Shown here piece by piece: positions 41,936 to 52,337 of a stretch of 64,000 bases of DNA; the stretch's first letter is position 1; every line of letters starts with the position of its first letter. Below the pieces are notes generated by a model. That model saw only the letters and a list, made by a program, of their open reading frames with translations, did not search any database and was not told the origin of the DNA. Made by a program: the position numbers and the translations under genes. The DNA lies in contig JANVFP010000020.1 in assembly GCA_027919835.1 (NCBI GenBank), positions 1-64,000 of the forward strand, given 5' to 3'. The DNA is from Lentinula raphanica (taxonomy: Eukaryota; Basidiomycota; Agaricomycetes; Agaricales; Omphalotaceae).

Positions 41936-42706
41936 AGCATCCCAGTTACATGTGGACGTTTTCTAAATGGGAAATAGATGCCTAAGATGTACAGCTTTGA
42001 CTAGGAGTGTTGCAAGGGTAGATCTTTTGACTTCACCATTGTTAAACCACTGGATCTAGTCAATATATGCATATTGTTGAAAAGCTAGAAGCCAAACGAA
42101 CCTATTGGGACAGGTTTCCCTCCTTTATATGTACTTCCATTCAGTTGAAGAGGCATATAACCGTTCACATAGCAGAATCAAATGAGGAAATGTTTGAGTT
42201 ACCTGAGCCCTTTAACCATCAGCATGTGAATGGATGCACAGACCAGGTCCAGATCCAAAGGTCAGGCAACTATATCTCAATGAAGGACTACCAAAAATGG
42301 ACATTTTACTTGTTTTTATCCTTTTACTCTCTGTTTCTCTGATGTTTGTATCGATTTATTGTCCTATTTTTTTATTTGTATCAGATCTTGGACTCCATTC
42401 TTTTAAATCTATAGATCTATTCAAAAAAAAATAGTAAATTGGCTACAGATCTATTTGTAGAAGTACTTAAGGATATAGCTTACAAAAATATATCTAGGTT
42501 TTTGGACCCAGTTTCTCTGACTAGCTAACTTTTGCCCTCATATGTGTGGGGTAAAAGCTTTGTAAGCTGGGCGATCTTCAAAAGTAGTTGTGAATTTTCA
42601 TTTCATTACACCCAATATTTTGTCAGTTGATAAAGTCTCAGCTAGATTTGAGTCGAAGGTAGCCTCCTATTGTGAAGATACAAAGGGCTTGGTTCTCAGT
42701 TGTTCT

Positions 42707-43193
42707 ATATGGGATTCCCGGTGACAGGTCTCTCGATCAGGCCCAAGTTCAACATGGGTCGCTCAGTTAAGCGCCCATGTTTCAAACTCTGCTAGGTGGG
42801 CTCCGGTTTCGCCCTCGCGCGCGATCAACCAGCCAATGGATCGCTTGTTGTCGAACTGGTCAATGCATTCTTCGCTCGGGCTGGTCAATGGTTTCATGGG
42901 CGCCTATGAGTGGTCACAGAGCATGTTACGGCCTTGAGTTGCAATGGTTGCAAGACTCGATGCAAGAAACTGGTAGTACAATACATTCTTATATACAGAA
43001 TTCAATAACAAATGGCCCTTATCTGCTTGGCCTACTTTCTGTCATCATCACTGCTCAGAATTTCAATATATTCCTGTTTGTTCTGCGCAAGAATGACTTC
43101 TGAAATATGAAAGGACTCATTGCTGTCAGAATCCTCGCTGCTGATGTCCTGGATATTATCACAATTGACCTTGCGCCATTTCTAATAGTAGTA
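42707..43193. other. Unassigned, GC-richer patch
   Basis: CpG-containing sequence (CTCGCGCGCGATCAACC) stands out between AT-rich repeats. No domain in the short plus-strand frame at 42777-43103. Two GCGCCCATG/CATGGGCGC words form an inverted pair at about 42770 and 42896. Confidence 0.4.
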
Positions 43194-45180
43194 CTAGTGA
43201 TGAGATAGAGTATAGAGTGATTTGAACACTCCTACCGTTGGCCTGCTTCCTTCTTCCTGGTTGTCAGCTGCTTTATCGGACTCCAATGGTGGTAGTATTG
43301 TACCAAATGCAGAGATTCTGCATTGTTGCACAATTGTTGTCATGATTGGGATTGGGACATCGACTTTGATCTCTGACTGAGAGCTGGAAATGCCCGTTTC
43401 CAGTAGAAGTTCAGCAATGTTGAATGTGACTTGTATCTTTTTTCTGGATCCTCGCACTTGGAGATGCTTCGAATTGAAGCTCTGTATGATGGTTTTGAGT
43501 GTACTGCTGCCACCGCTGTGCGGGTTATTTTTGTTAGCTGCGGAAGTTAACTGTACTTCCTGCATAGAGAGGTCATATGAGGCTGTTTTCTATTGAGATC
43601 AATGTCAATCAAAATCTTGAGCTTGTATGATGTATCCATGGATTTGCACTGATGTGAGCATAAACATTATCACCGCTGGCCAAAGACTCTTTGAAAGTCT
43701 CTTCAAAAGCTTTTGCTTGTCAGACTACCCAATCTGAATACGGCAAAACTCTGTTATACCTCTGATGCTGGGGTTGTGTTGATTCCAGTGTTCAATTTCA
43801 ATTCCATTGGCATTGTTTGACTACGTAGTTGGTGGATCTAAAAATGCCTTGGTGATGGAAATTGTGATTGGTGGAGTGCATTGGCAGCTGCAGGAAGAGG
43901 TGAACGGAGCCTTTACCTACGATTCTCTCTAAGCTCAGTTACAAGGACCCATTTGAGCTCCTGAAAGTAAGTATTGAGTAGATGTGCAGTTGGTGACCAG
44001 CGGGCATAGCTTGTAACTAGGGATGGACCAAGACCAGATTGCAGAAGTGCCAACACAGTCTGTGTTCCAATGCCAGGGACTCCATTGTCATAATCATTTT
44101 CAATGAGGAGTGCAAAGAGGATGAAGTTGTCTCGAGTGAGCCCAAGCTCAGATTAAATTTTTGACATCTTATAGATATTGACCATCAATCGAGTCTCTGT
44201 ACAGGCCTCCCTGCAGAATACACATGAGTTTGATTTGAAGTGAATTATTCTTATATACATACGTTGCAATAGTAATAATCCACAGGGTCCCTAAGGCAAA
44301 AGAATCACTATCGGTGGTTAGTACAGCATCAACAATCCCCTGCTGATTCATTTCAGCAAGTTTCGCCTCAGCATCACCTGCTGCCTATCATAACAGGGCT
44401 CCAATATTATTGTAACAAAGTAGGCTTGGATGTTGGGATACACACCTGATGAACGTTGAAGCCAAATAGTCAAGCCAGATCTCGTGCCTGCCTATAGAGT
44501 AAGGGCTCATGTGCAGGGTCAGTAATGACTGCTCTTCCTTGCTTGTGTGATGCTCATTGAGGTCCATTGAAAACTGAGGTGCACCATACACCAGCTCTGT
44601 AAAACTGACAAAACCATTTAAAGAGCTGTGTGAGCCCCTTATTGACAGGGGAGTGTAGTTGTGGATGGGCGTTTGTATTGGCTTGAATTAAATCAAGAAG
44701 AATGCTTAATGTTGCTTAGTTTATGAATGTAAACATTGATATGAGGAAAAACTCACCTAGCATCAATTTCAATATGGTACATTCACATACATCAGCAAAA
44801 TCACTCTATCCCTGGAGACCCTAGAGACACCCCCCAAATCCTGAGCAGCCTGAGAGTACTAAAAGTGCGTTAGAGTCTCTGAGAGTACTTTGAATGTCTT
44901 TGAAGATCTCTGAGGGTGCTAAATTTTCTCTGAGTGCTCTGAAAGTGATAAAATCTCTCTAGGATTTGGGGGGTGTCTCTGGAGACTCCAGAGACAGAGT
45001 GATTTTGCTGATGTACGGTGATAGTTCAGGATATATCCTTCCGCAAGTGCCACATCTGCAAGATCCTTTTGTACCCCAGTTTTCTGAACAAGCTATGTAA
45101 ACAAATGTTGAGATTGTCAATGTGAGAACTCAATGTATTCTTCAGTAACTACACACCTGCCATATGCCTGGGATGCCCAT
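43194..45180 (-). pseudogene. XPG/GEN-like structure-specific nuclease, degraded
   Basis: Minus-strand gene with short introns. Exon 1 starts at ATG 45180: MGIPGIWQ, then a GTGTGT donor. Next comes LVQKTGVQKDLADVALAEGY, the N-terminal XPG motif. A family-C element (44790-45013) then interrupts the gene before YHIEIDA, the I-D-A motif. The following pieces read FKWFCQFYRAGV and VFNGPQ, then after an intron GDAEAKLAEMNQQGIVDAVL and TTDSDSFALG (the XPG-I region with catalytic acids). NFILFALLIENDYDNGVPG with IGTQ is the helix-hairpin region. The C-terminal part is 43565-43194. At least one stop (CAATGAGC in the VFNGP region) looks like CGA-to-TGA. Family members cut flap or Holliday-junction DNA; this one is dead by insertion and stops. 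Confidence 0.78.
44790..45013. mobile_element. Family C element, 224 bp, inside the XPG-like gene
   Basis: CATCAGCAAAATCACTC...GTGATTTTGCTGATG with TA on both sides. Inverted ends extend through GAGACACCCCCCAAATCC. Confidence 0.88.
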
Positions 45181-45285
45181 GAGTAACTGTAAGGGGTAAT
45201 CCTGGTTAGAGAGTAAGCAAGAATGCCTCTTATAGGCACCTACGGATGCAGATTTGTAAACTTAAGATGGAAGGGGCCTATTGAC

Positions 45286-46409
45286 CATCAGCAAAAATGT
45301 TCTGTGCTCAGGGCTACCCAACATAGATCTCAAAGAATTCCAGATTGCCTGGGGTCTCTAGAGTCTTCAGTGTCTTTGGTGTCTCCTGAGACACCCCCCA
45401 AAACCTAAAGCCTTCAGAGTTCCTTGAATGTCTTTCAAAATCTCTGAATTTCTTTGGATATCTTTGGATATCTTTGAATATCTTTAGAAATCTTTGAATA
45501 TCTCTGAGAATCTCTGAGAGTCTTTCAGAGATATTTAGATATCTTTCAAAGATTTTCCAAAGCTCTTTAATGAGTTCAAATGAGTCAAAAACTTATTCAA
45601 TCACTTTTACTTCATCATATGATACTCTATCTATTGCTCTTATATTGACTATATCTAGTAACACCCATATATTATGATATACTGTATTTGAACTTGATAA
45701 CTATTAATTTCGGAACACATTCTGATTATATGTATCATAATATATTATTACAACCATTATATATGTGTAATATTAACAAATATAATAAATAACAATGTAT
45801 ATAATATATGTTATTATAACTATATTCAGATTTTGACCTGGTGAAGTTCTTTTTGATTGTACACAGTCAACGGTGGCAGGTCATGTGACCACTTATATTA
45901 TTGACAACTGTGAGTTATAATATTTTAACTGATATCTACACTGTATTACTACACTATACTATTTTCTAGATGTTAAGATGCAATAGTATGTTATTTCATA
46001 TTCAATATTTCAAATTTCAAATTTTTGAAAACACTCAAAGTCTTCAGAGAAGCTCAAATATCTTTCAAAGATGTTCAAAGATATTCAAAGATATTCAGAG
46101 AACATGAAAAATCTCAAGAAATCTTTAGGATATTGGAAAAAACCTAGGCAGCTCAGAGTATCCAAGCTCTCTAGAGTATCTGAAGAGCTCAGGTTATTCC
46201 CAAAAACCTGGAGAATTTTGGGGATCTCTGAGTTACCTTTGAACAACTCAGAAACAATTTTGAAAAATTTCAAGGAAACCAAATTTTGAGCCCTTTTCCC
46301 AAAGAGTTCTGAGAGTCTAGATACTTTAAACTATTTGAAAGACTTTAGACTTTTGGGGGAATCTCTGGTATCTTTGAAAGACCTCTGGTCAGGGGTATTT
46401 TTCCTGATG
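45286..46409. mobile_element. Family C element X, 1124 bp
   Basis: Starts CATCAGCAAAAATG at 45286 and ends TATTTTTCCTGATG at 46409, with AC directly outside both ends. It has many degenerate repeats of the type ATCTTTGAATATCTTTG. It is a longer member of the family and is nearly a mirror image of element Y at 46806-47643, apart from about 290 bp (about 45713-46005) present only here. No coding capacity. Confidence 0.8.
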
Positions 46410-46805
46410 ACACAATTTGTAAGGAAATAAAGGGTGGTTGGTGTTGGTCCACACTCATGGTCAAGGCTCTGCTTTCTTGTGAGCTTCAGCAGACAGTGAT
46501 GAGAAGAACAAAATCATGATTATTATTCTACCTGAACAGATCAGAACACATGTTGTACTATGTTATATCAAGTTTGTGTTTCTTCAAAGGACGTCTGGGT
46601 GCAATGGCAGCCGCACGTTTCTTACTTCCCACTGCCACCTCTTCCTCCTCTATCGCTTCTGGTCTGGGTGCCCCATTATTTGCTGTGTTCTTCTTTCACT
46701 CCATGGCCACCTCCGTTTTCAGTTGATTAAGTCCCATCGTAGTCTCGAGTGACCGCTCTATGCCATCAACAGTAACTACTTTCTTCTGCTTACAATGGGC
46801 CTCTA
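46410..46805. other. Spacer between family-C elements X and Y
   Basis: 396 bp of ordinary sequence. A minus-strand frame reads GLNQLKTEVAMEW-like sequence and then EEEEVAVGSKKRAAAIAPRR with a basic cluster (PLKKHKL); it could be the tail of an exon of an unknown gene, but nothing confirms it. Confidence 0.35.
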
Positions 46806-47643
46806 CATCAGGAAAAATACCCCTGACCAGAGGTCTTTCAAAAACACCAGAGATTTCTCCAAAAGTTCAAAGTCTCTCAAATAGTTTGAAGTATCTAGAC
46901 TCTCAGAACTCTTTGGAAAAAGGCTCAAAATTTAGTTTCCTTGAAATTCTTTAGATATGTTTCTGGGTTGTTCAAAGGTAACTCAGAGATTTCCACAATG
47001 CTTCAGGTTTTTGGGAATAACCTGAGCTCTTCAGATACTCTAGAGAACTTGGATACTCTGAGCTGCCTAGGTTTTTTTCAATATCCTAAAGATTTCTTAA
47101 GATTTTTTATGTTCTCTAAATATTTTTGAAAGATCTTTGAACATCTTTGAATATCTTTGAACATTTTTGAACATCTTTGAAAGATATTTGAGCTTCTCTG
47201 AAGATTTTGAATGTTTTCAAAAATTTGAGAATGTGGCCCAAAATTAATAGTAATCAAGTTCAAATATAGTATATCATGATATATAAGTGTTAGTAGATAC
47301 AGTCAATATAAGAGCAATAGATAGAGTATGATATGATGAAGTAAAAGTGATTGACTAACTTTTTGAATCATTTGAACTCATTAAAGAGCTTTGAAAATCT
47401 TTGAAAGATATTTAAATATTTCTCAAAGACTTTCAGAGATTCTCAGAGATATTCAAAGATTTCTAAAGATATCCAAAGATATTTAGAGATTCTGAAAGAC
47501 ATTCAAGGAACTCCAAAGGCTTTAGGTTTTGGGGGGTGTCTCAGGAGACACCAAAGACACTGAAGACTCTAGAGACCCTAGGCAACCTGAAATTCTTTGA
47601 GGTCTATGTTGGGTAGCCCTGAGCACAGATCATTTTGCTGATG
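46806..47643. mobile_element. Family C element Y, 838 bp, inverted relative to X
   Basis: Starts CATCAGGAAAAATACCCC and ends CATTTTGCTGATG, with TA on both sides. Its sequence is the reverse complement of X minus one 290-bp block. Confidence 0.8.
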
Positions 47644-48825
47644 TAACTCTTCAAGGATGATTGGTGGTGACACATTTCGCACAGCCTGAGGATACAGTAA
47701 GGCTTTTGTAAAAAACACTGATAAGTTATTGGGTACCTATTGCAAATAGTTGTGATAACCCGGAGGGGTTCCCGGAAATGGCCCCGGGGGGTGGTCATGC
47801 CTGTCACCATCTGTCACATATAGCTTATATTTACTGTTTTGGGTAATAATAATCATCCAGATATTAAATAAGCAGTACATTTTCAAAAAAACTCAAAAAT
47901 TCATAAAAATTCATAAAAAACCTAAAATGGCCTGATTAGGTCAGATCAGGATATGTAAGCAAATGACCTCATATGATAAAAAATGATGTAGGGCCAATGT
48001 AGGTACTAAAAATAGCCCAAAAAATCACTAAAAATGCAAAAAAATATTTAGGAATGGTATAGAGTCTATTGTAGGCCCAGGCACATCAAAATTACCAAAA
48101 AAGGAAAAAATTGATCATGATATCATCTTGTAGCAAAAAATCTGAAAAAGATCCTAAAAATAGTCAAAAAATTCAGGGGTGCCTTGTTGGCCCTGAAAAT
48201 GCAAAATTAAAAAAATACGCAACAAGTGTAAAATTTTTAATCACTCCAAATCATTTCAAATCTACTATACAGACAGTATAGATGATGTATATGCTATATT
48301 TAGCATCCTAGTACCTTTATTGGGCTAAAAATTTAAAAAAATCACAAAAAATACTCAAAAAATTCAGGAAGGCCTCATTGGCCCTGAAAATGCAAAATAA
48401 AAAAAATTTACACGATACAATTGAAGAACAACATCACTCTAAATTATATCAAATCTACTACACAGTCAGTATATATCATGTATATACTATTTATAGCACC
48501 CCTAGTATCCTCAATCACTTATATCACTCAAGAATTACACCAAACTGAATATTTTGGGGAGTAAATATATTGTACATGATATTTTTAGCACACCTAGTAC
48601 CCTTGATAACTTAAAACAATTTATATTACTCAATATGTTCAGTACACTTAGCACTTATCACATCTAACACACTAAAACTCATAACAGTACTTATATGAAT
48701 TATACTTAATACAGTTGACATTGAAAATACTCAAAACAGTGCTATCAGTCACTATACTTAACACACTTAACAGTCAAAAAGTCGGAACAATTGTTATACT
48801 ATAACACACTCATAACAATGAGTTT

Positions 48826-49535
48826 TGGGTACTTATTTAGTGTTTTTGAGTCGAAATTCATTAATAGCACACTTGATAATGTTTGTCTGGGCTCTATACT
48901 GTGTCAGGATGTTGTCTATATCATATTCCTCTAGTGACAATTCAGAGAACTCAAAAATTCAACTTGTGGAGGTAGCTATATTGTGATCTTTTGTGATATA
49001 ACAGTATTTTATGTAAATGTCACTGCATATGTCCATGTAATGCAAGTCTACTGATGGTGGTTCATGTGGGAATCACTCCTACAGTCTACTAGAAGTGTCT
49101 GGACATGGTTCAGATACTCACTATGACTATTGGATTCTGTGATATACATGTACATGTTTCATGTACACTATAGATGTCTACACTTACATGTAACAATAGA
49201 TGTCATATTCAATGACCCCCATTACAGATCTCTTGGCTGTATCACATAGAGTTAGCATAGAATAGGTTGTAGGATGGGTTTTCTCATGACTCAGTAGCAG
49301 TTTGACTTCATAACATGGGTGTATGCATTGACATTTACATAAAACACTGTTATCTCACAAAAGATCACAATATAGCCAGTCCCAAAAGCTGTAATCTTGA
49401 GTTCTCTGAATTGTATCAAGTGTAGTATGATATAAACAACATCCTTACACAATATAGAGCCCACACATAAATTATTGAGTGTGCTATTAATGATATTCAA
49501 CTCAAAAACACCAAATAAGCGCCCATAAGCGCCCA
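48826..49535. repeat. Core of family-B copy 2
   Basis: Begins TGGGTACTTA (one decamer instead of two) and ends with two tandem TAAGCGCCCA decamers at 49516-49535. The loop is the reverse complement of that in copy 1. Confidence 0.8.
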
Positions 49536-49679
49536 AAACTCGTTGTTATGAGTGTGTTATAGTATAACAATTGTTCCGACTTTTTGACTGTTAAGTGTGT
49601 TAAGTATAGTGACTGAAACACTGTTTTGAGTATTTTCATTGTCAACTGTGTTAAGTATAATACATATAAGTACTGTTAT

Positions 49680-50270
49680 TGTTAGGACCGTGCCACTGAC
49701 AGAGTCGGAGCTCCGATCAGAGACACAGAGGATTGTTGAACGTTAGTGTTGTTATTGAGCAACACCCTCGCCACGTTACCGTGTTCAACCAAGAGAGCAG
49801 ATGAGGACGAGTACAATGTGTACAAAGTCCGACGGAGGTTCGGAGTCAGCAATGATCGACGATCAAGACGACACCGAGAGCACAGAGGTGAGTGTTAACG
49901 TTAATGAGGTAATCCAAGTTGATATTAAAACTGAGGTATGTAAGTATGTACATGCTCCTTATATACTGTACGGATAGTCAGTCTAATCTAAAGTACTTGA
50001 ATAAGACGATACACATCTCGGTACTACAGCATCGGAGGTGAGAAAGACAATAAGCTATTGTAAAGTAAATCAATATAAAGGTCAGCTGAGCTGTCAGAGA
50101 ATAAAACAATAAGATCATAATCAAGTTATAAGACCAGACCGATGCGCCAACGGAATCGGAAGGAGGGACAAGGCAGACACTGCTAGTCATGACTGGAGAG
50201 ATTCAGGAAATCTCTAAGTCCAATCGCCGAGTGAAGCTCCGACGGAGCTCCGAGGATTATGGTTGTAACA
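49680..50270 (-). repeat. Ty3-2 3' LTR
   Basis: 591 bp, TGTTAGGACCG...GTTGTAACA. It has 10 bp (around ACAATGTGTACAAAG) missing from the other LTR, and otherwise differs mostly at CpG sites. Confidence 0.93.
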
Positions 50271-50483
50271 GTATCCCCCTCTTAGGCTTGAGCCCTCGAA
50301 AGCCAATGACATCATCACCACGATCAGATGACTAGGTTGATCTGATCACATGACTCCGTCGGTCCGATTCTAGAATGATGGAATAGGTGTGCCCGATTTG
50401 GAAAAACGTTTTGATGGTGGTCTTGAATCCAAATGCAAATCGACCGGCCCTAAAGTAGCATGGTCCGTGCACCGATCCGAAAG
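50271..50483. other. Ty3-2 polypurine tract and accessory-gene upstream region
   Basis: GTATCCCCCTCTT at 50271 is the polypurine tract on the minus strand, next to the 3' LTR. The rest is the upstream region of the plus-strand accessory gene. Confidence 0.7.
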
Positions 50484-50490
50484 TATAAAA
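50484..50490 (+). promoter_or_regulatory. TATA box of the accessory gene
   Basis: TATAAAA lies 46 bp before the ATG at 50536, on the strand opposite to gag-pol. Confidence 0.6.
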
Positions 50491-50535
50491 GCCGAAGGTG
50501 AATGAGGGACTTAGCCAAAATTCGCCATCAATACC

Positions 50536-51905
50536 ATGTCTAGACCTAGACCGAACATCAGCACAATCACTACCACGACCGCCATTGGCAGGGAGGAAGA
50601 GCTTTGGATATTCCTCCAGCCGACTCTAGAAACGCCCGCCAAACGTTGTCGACGAGAGGCCGAGGAGGAGGAGGCGGCCCTGCAAGAGATGCAGCGGCGG
50701 AGGGAGGAAAACCAACACTGACCCAAAGAGGAGGAAGCGGAGGAGAAGAAAAAGGAAGAAGAAGAAGCAGCACGCACAGCAGAGGAGGAATGACTCCAAC
50801 GCGAAGCGGAGGAAGCAGCAGAAGCGGAGCGCCGCCAGAAGGTCAAGGAAGGGAAGAAGAGGAAAGCAGAGGAGGAGAAGGCCGGCAAGGCCAAAAAGAC
50901 CAAAGTCGCTGACTCCGGTCAGGGACCGTCGTTGGAGCAGCTTCGAGCTGCTCGACTTCGTCAGTTTTTGCAAACCTTGGTGAGTGCTAGACCCTTTCTT
51001 ACTACTGCCACTAACTTTCTTGTAGAATGCCTCAACCAGAGTGTCTCCGGCGGAGACAATAGGAGAAGCGGGACCATCCCGTATTGTAAGATATGTCCCG
51101 GAGTTTCCTTTTATTCCTTTCTTGGTAAGTTAGTACTAATCTTTTTTCTGTTTCATCTTCCATCAGGAAAAATACCTTAGGTCCAGAGAGCCTAGAGACA
51201 CCCCCCAAAAGCTTAGGCTTCCCAGGCTTCCCAGAGATTCTCAAAGATTTCCAAAGATTTTCAAAGCAACTCAGGTAAGCCTGAAGACATAAGGTTGACT
51301 TAAAATCATTTCAAGAACTTGAAACTGCCTGGAATTTTGGGGGTGTCTCCAGGCAACCTGGGCCTAGATAGATTTTTCCTGATGTCCTAACCCGAAGACA
51401 GAACGTCGGCACTGGTGGAGATCCCAGTGACGATGAATATCCGGGAGGGGACAACAACGATGATGACAATGACTCCGACGGAGAGCCGACTCCTAGCGGA
51501 GACGAATCGCCGAAGTACCAGGACGCCTGCGAGAGGTGCCAGAGACTCAAAAGAGTTGAACTCTGCGTACCTCAGAAAAGGAAGAACGCCAAGGCCTGCC
51601 AACCGTGCCATGATAACAAGCAACAGTGCACATGGTCTGGCGCCGTCACTGCCGCCGCTGTTCCGATTTGGAAGTCCAAGCCTCGAAAGGCCAAGGTTCC
51701 TATCAGTCGTCGAAGGGACACCGATAACTCCTCCCGTATGACGAACCTGGAGGATGACTTGCAGGCCCTAAAGGAAGGGTTCGTCGATATGGCCCAGGGC
51801 CAGCACGAAATCTTGGAGTTGGTTCGGGAATCTGCCGGTACGACGGACCAACGTCTTCAGGCACTCGAGAGGAGGTTTGCCAACCTCGAAGGAACTCTCC
51901 GGTGA
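50536..51905 (+). pseudogene. Ty3-2 antisense accessory gene: coiled coil plus zinc-cluster-like motif
   Basis: Three exons, all in phase 0. Exon 1 (50536-50979) encodes MSRPRPNISTITTTTAIGRE, then a Glu/Lys/Arg-rich coiled coil (EEEEAALQEMQRRREENQH) and QLRAARLRQFLQTL, ending at GTGAGT. Exon 2 is 51026-51124 (STRVSPAETIGEAGPSRIV). Exon 3 (51402-51905) is acidic, then has six cysteines spaced C-x2-C-x8-C-x10-C-x2-C-x6-C (from CERCQRLKRVELC to CHDNKQQC), similar to but not identical with the fungal Zn2Cys6 cluster, and a C-terminal helix (FVDMAQGQHEILELVRES). Total about 348 codons. TGA stops at 50719 and 50791 are both explained by CGA-to-TGA. A DNA-binding role is an inference from the cysteines. 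The gene runs against gag-pol between the chromodomain and the 3' LTR. Confidence 0.7.
51161..51384. mobile_element. Family C element, 224 bp, inside intron 2 of the accessory gene
   Basis: CATCAGGAAAAATACC...GATTTTTCCTGATG with TC on both sides. Removing it and one TC leaves a 51-nt intron. Confidence 0.9.
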
Positions 51906-52337
51906 ATCTGATGAGAGTGGCTTTGGGAGTGAAGGAAGGAGAAGAGGACAATCAGGAGGAAGAAAAGGAAGCGCCGAAGGGATCGGACTTGGAGGAAGAA
52001 GAGGAGTAGGACTTAAAATAAAAACTTGTTGTATATAAATTTCTTGGTTTTTTCTTGAAGTCCAATTTGTATATACTAAGATTTGTTAATTGTGAAATCC
52101 AAATGAGAGAAAAATAGTAAAGTAACTATAGTAATGAGAACAACGATAAGTCCAACGGATTTCCGTCGGAGTTGACTTAGAAAAATTTAAGAAAAATATA
52201 AACGCTCAATTTACTATCATCGCGTTTATACTCAATCAGTATAAATACCGAGAGTGTTGAATAAAATACACCGAAGTGTAGTGTTAGTACGACAATGAAG
52301 ACAGAAATAAAATCAATGATATAAGGTGAACACATAG
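51906..52337. other. Non-coding stretch between accessory gene and pol
   Basis: A short acidic frame (KEGEEDNQEEEKEAPKGSDL) ends at about 52010 in a different frame from exon 3 and may be a frameshifted tail of the accessory protein. The rest, to 52337, is AT-rich and separates two convergent genes, so both transcripts should terminate here; no terminator motif can be named. Confidence 0.4.

Larger units (their letters stand above)
38503..42706 (+). mobile_element. 1.69-kb repeat, copy 2 (decayed, split by a family-B element)
   Basis: Pieces 38503-38947 and 41946-42706 match copies 1 and 3 in order, but CpG sites are mostly TpG or CpA (TACGCCC to TACACTC, TTTTGCGTGCAGG to TTTTGTGTACAGG). The 3' end is lost: similarity stops near 42706, so about 450 bp are missing. 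The family-B element at 38948-41935 sits inside, flanked by a direct repeat of the sequence AGCATCCCAG. Confidence 0.85.

Noticed and set aside
45286..47643. A single 2.4-kb foldback element
   Set aside because: Each half has its own CATCAG...CTGATG ends and its own 2-bp duplication (AC and TA), so these are two insertions.
49978..50190. 70-codon hydrophobic frame in both Ty3-2 LTRs
   Set aside because: It lies wholly inside the LTR and is repeated only because the LTR is; no independent support.
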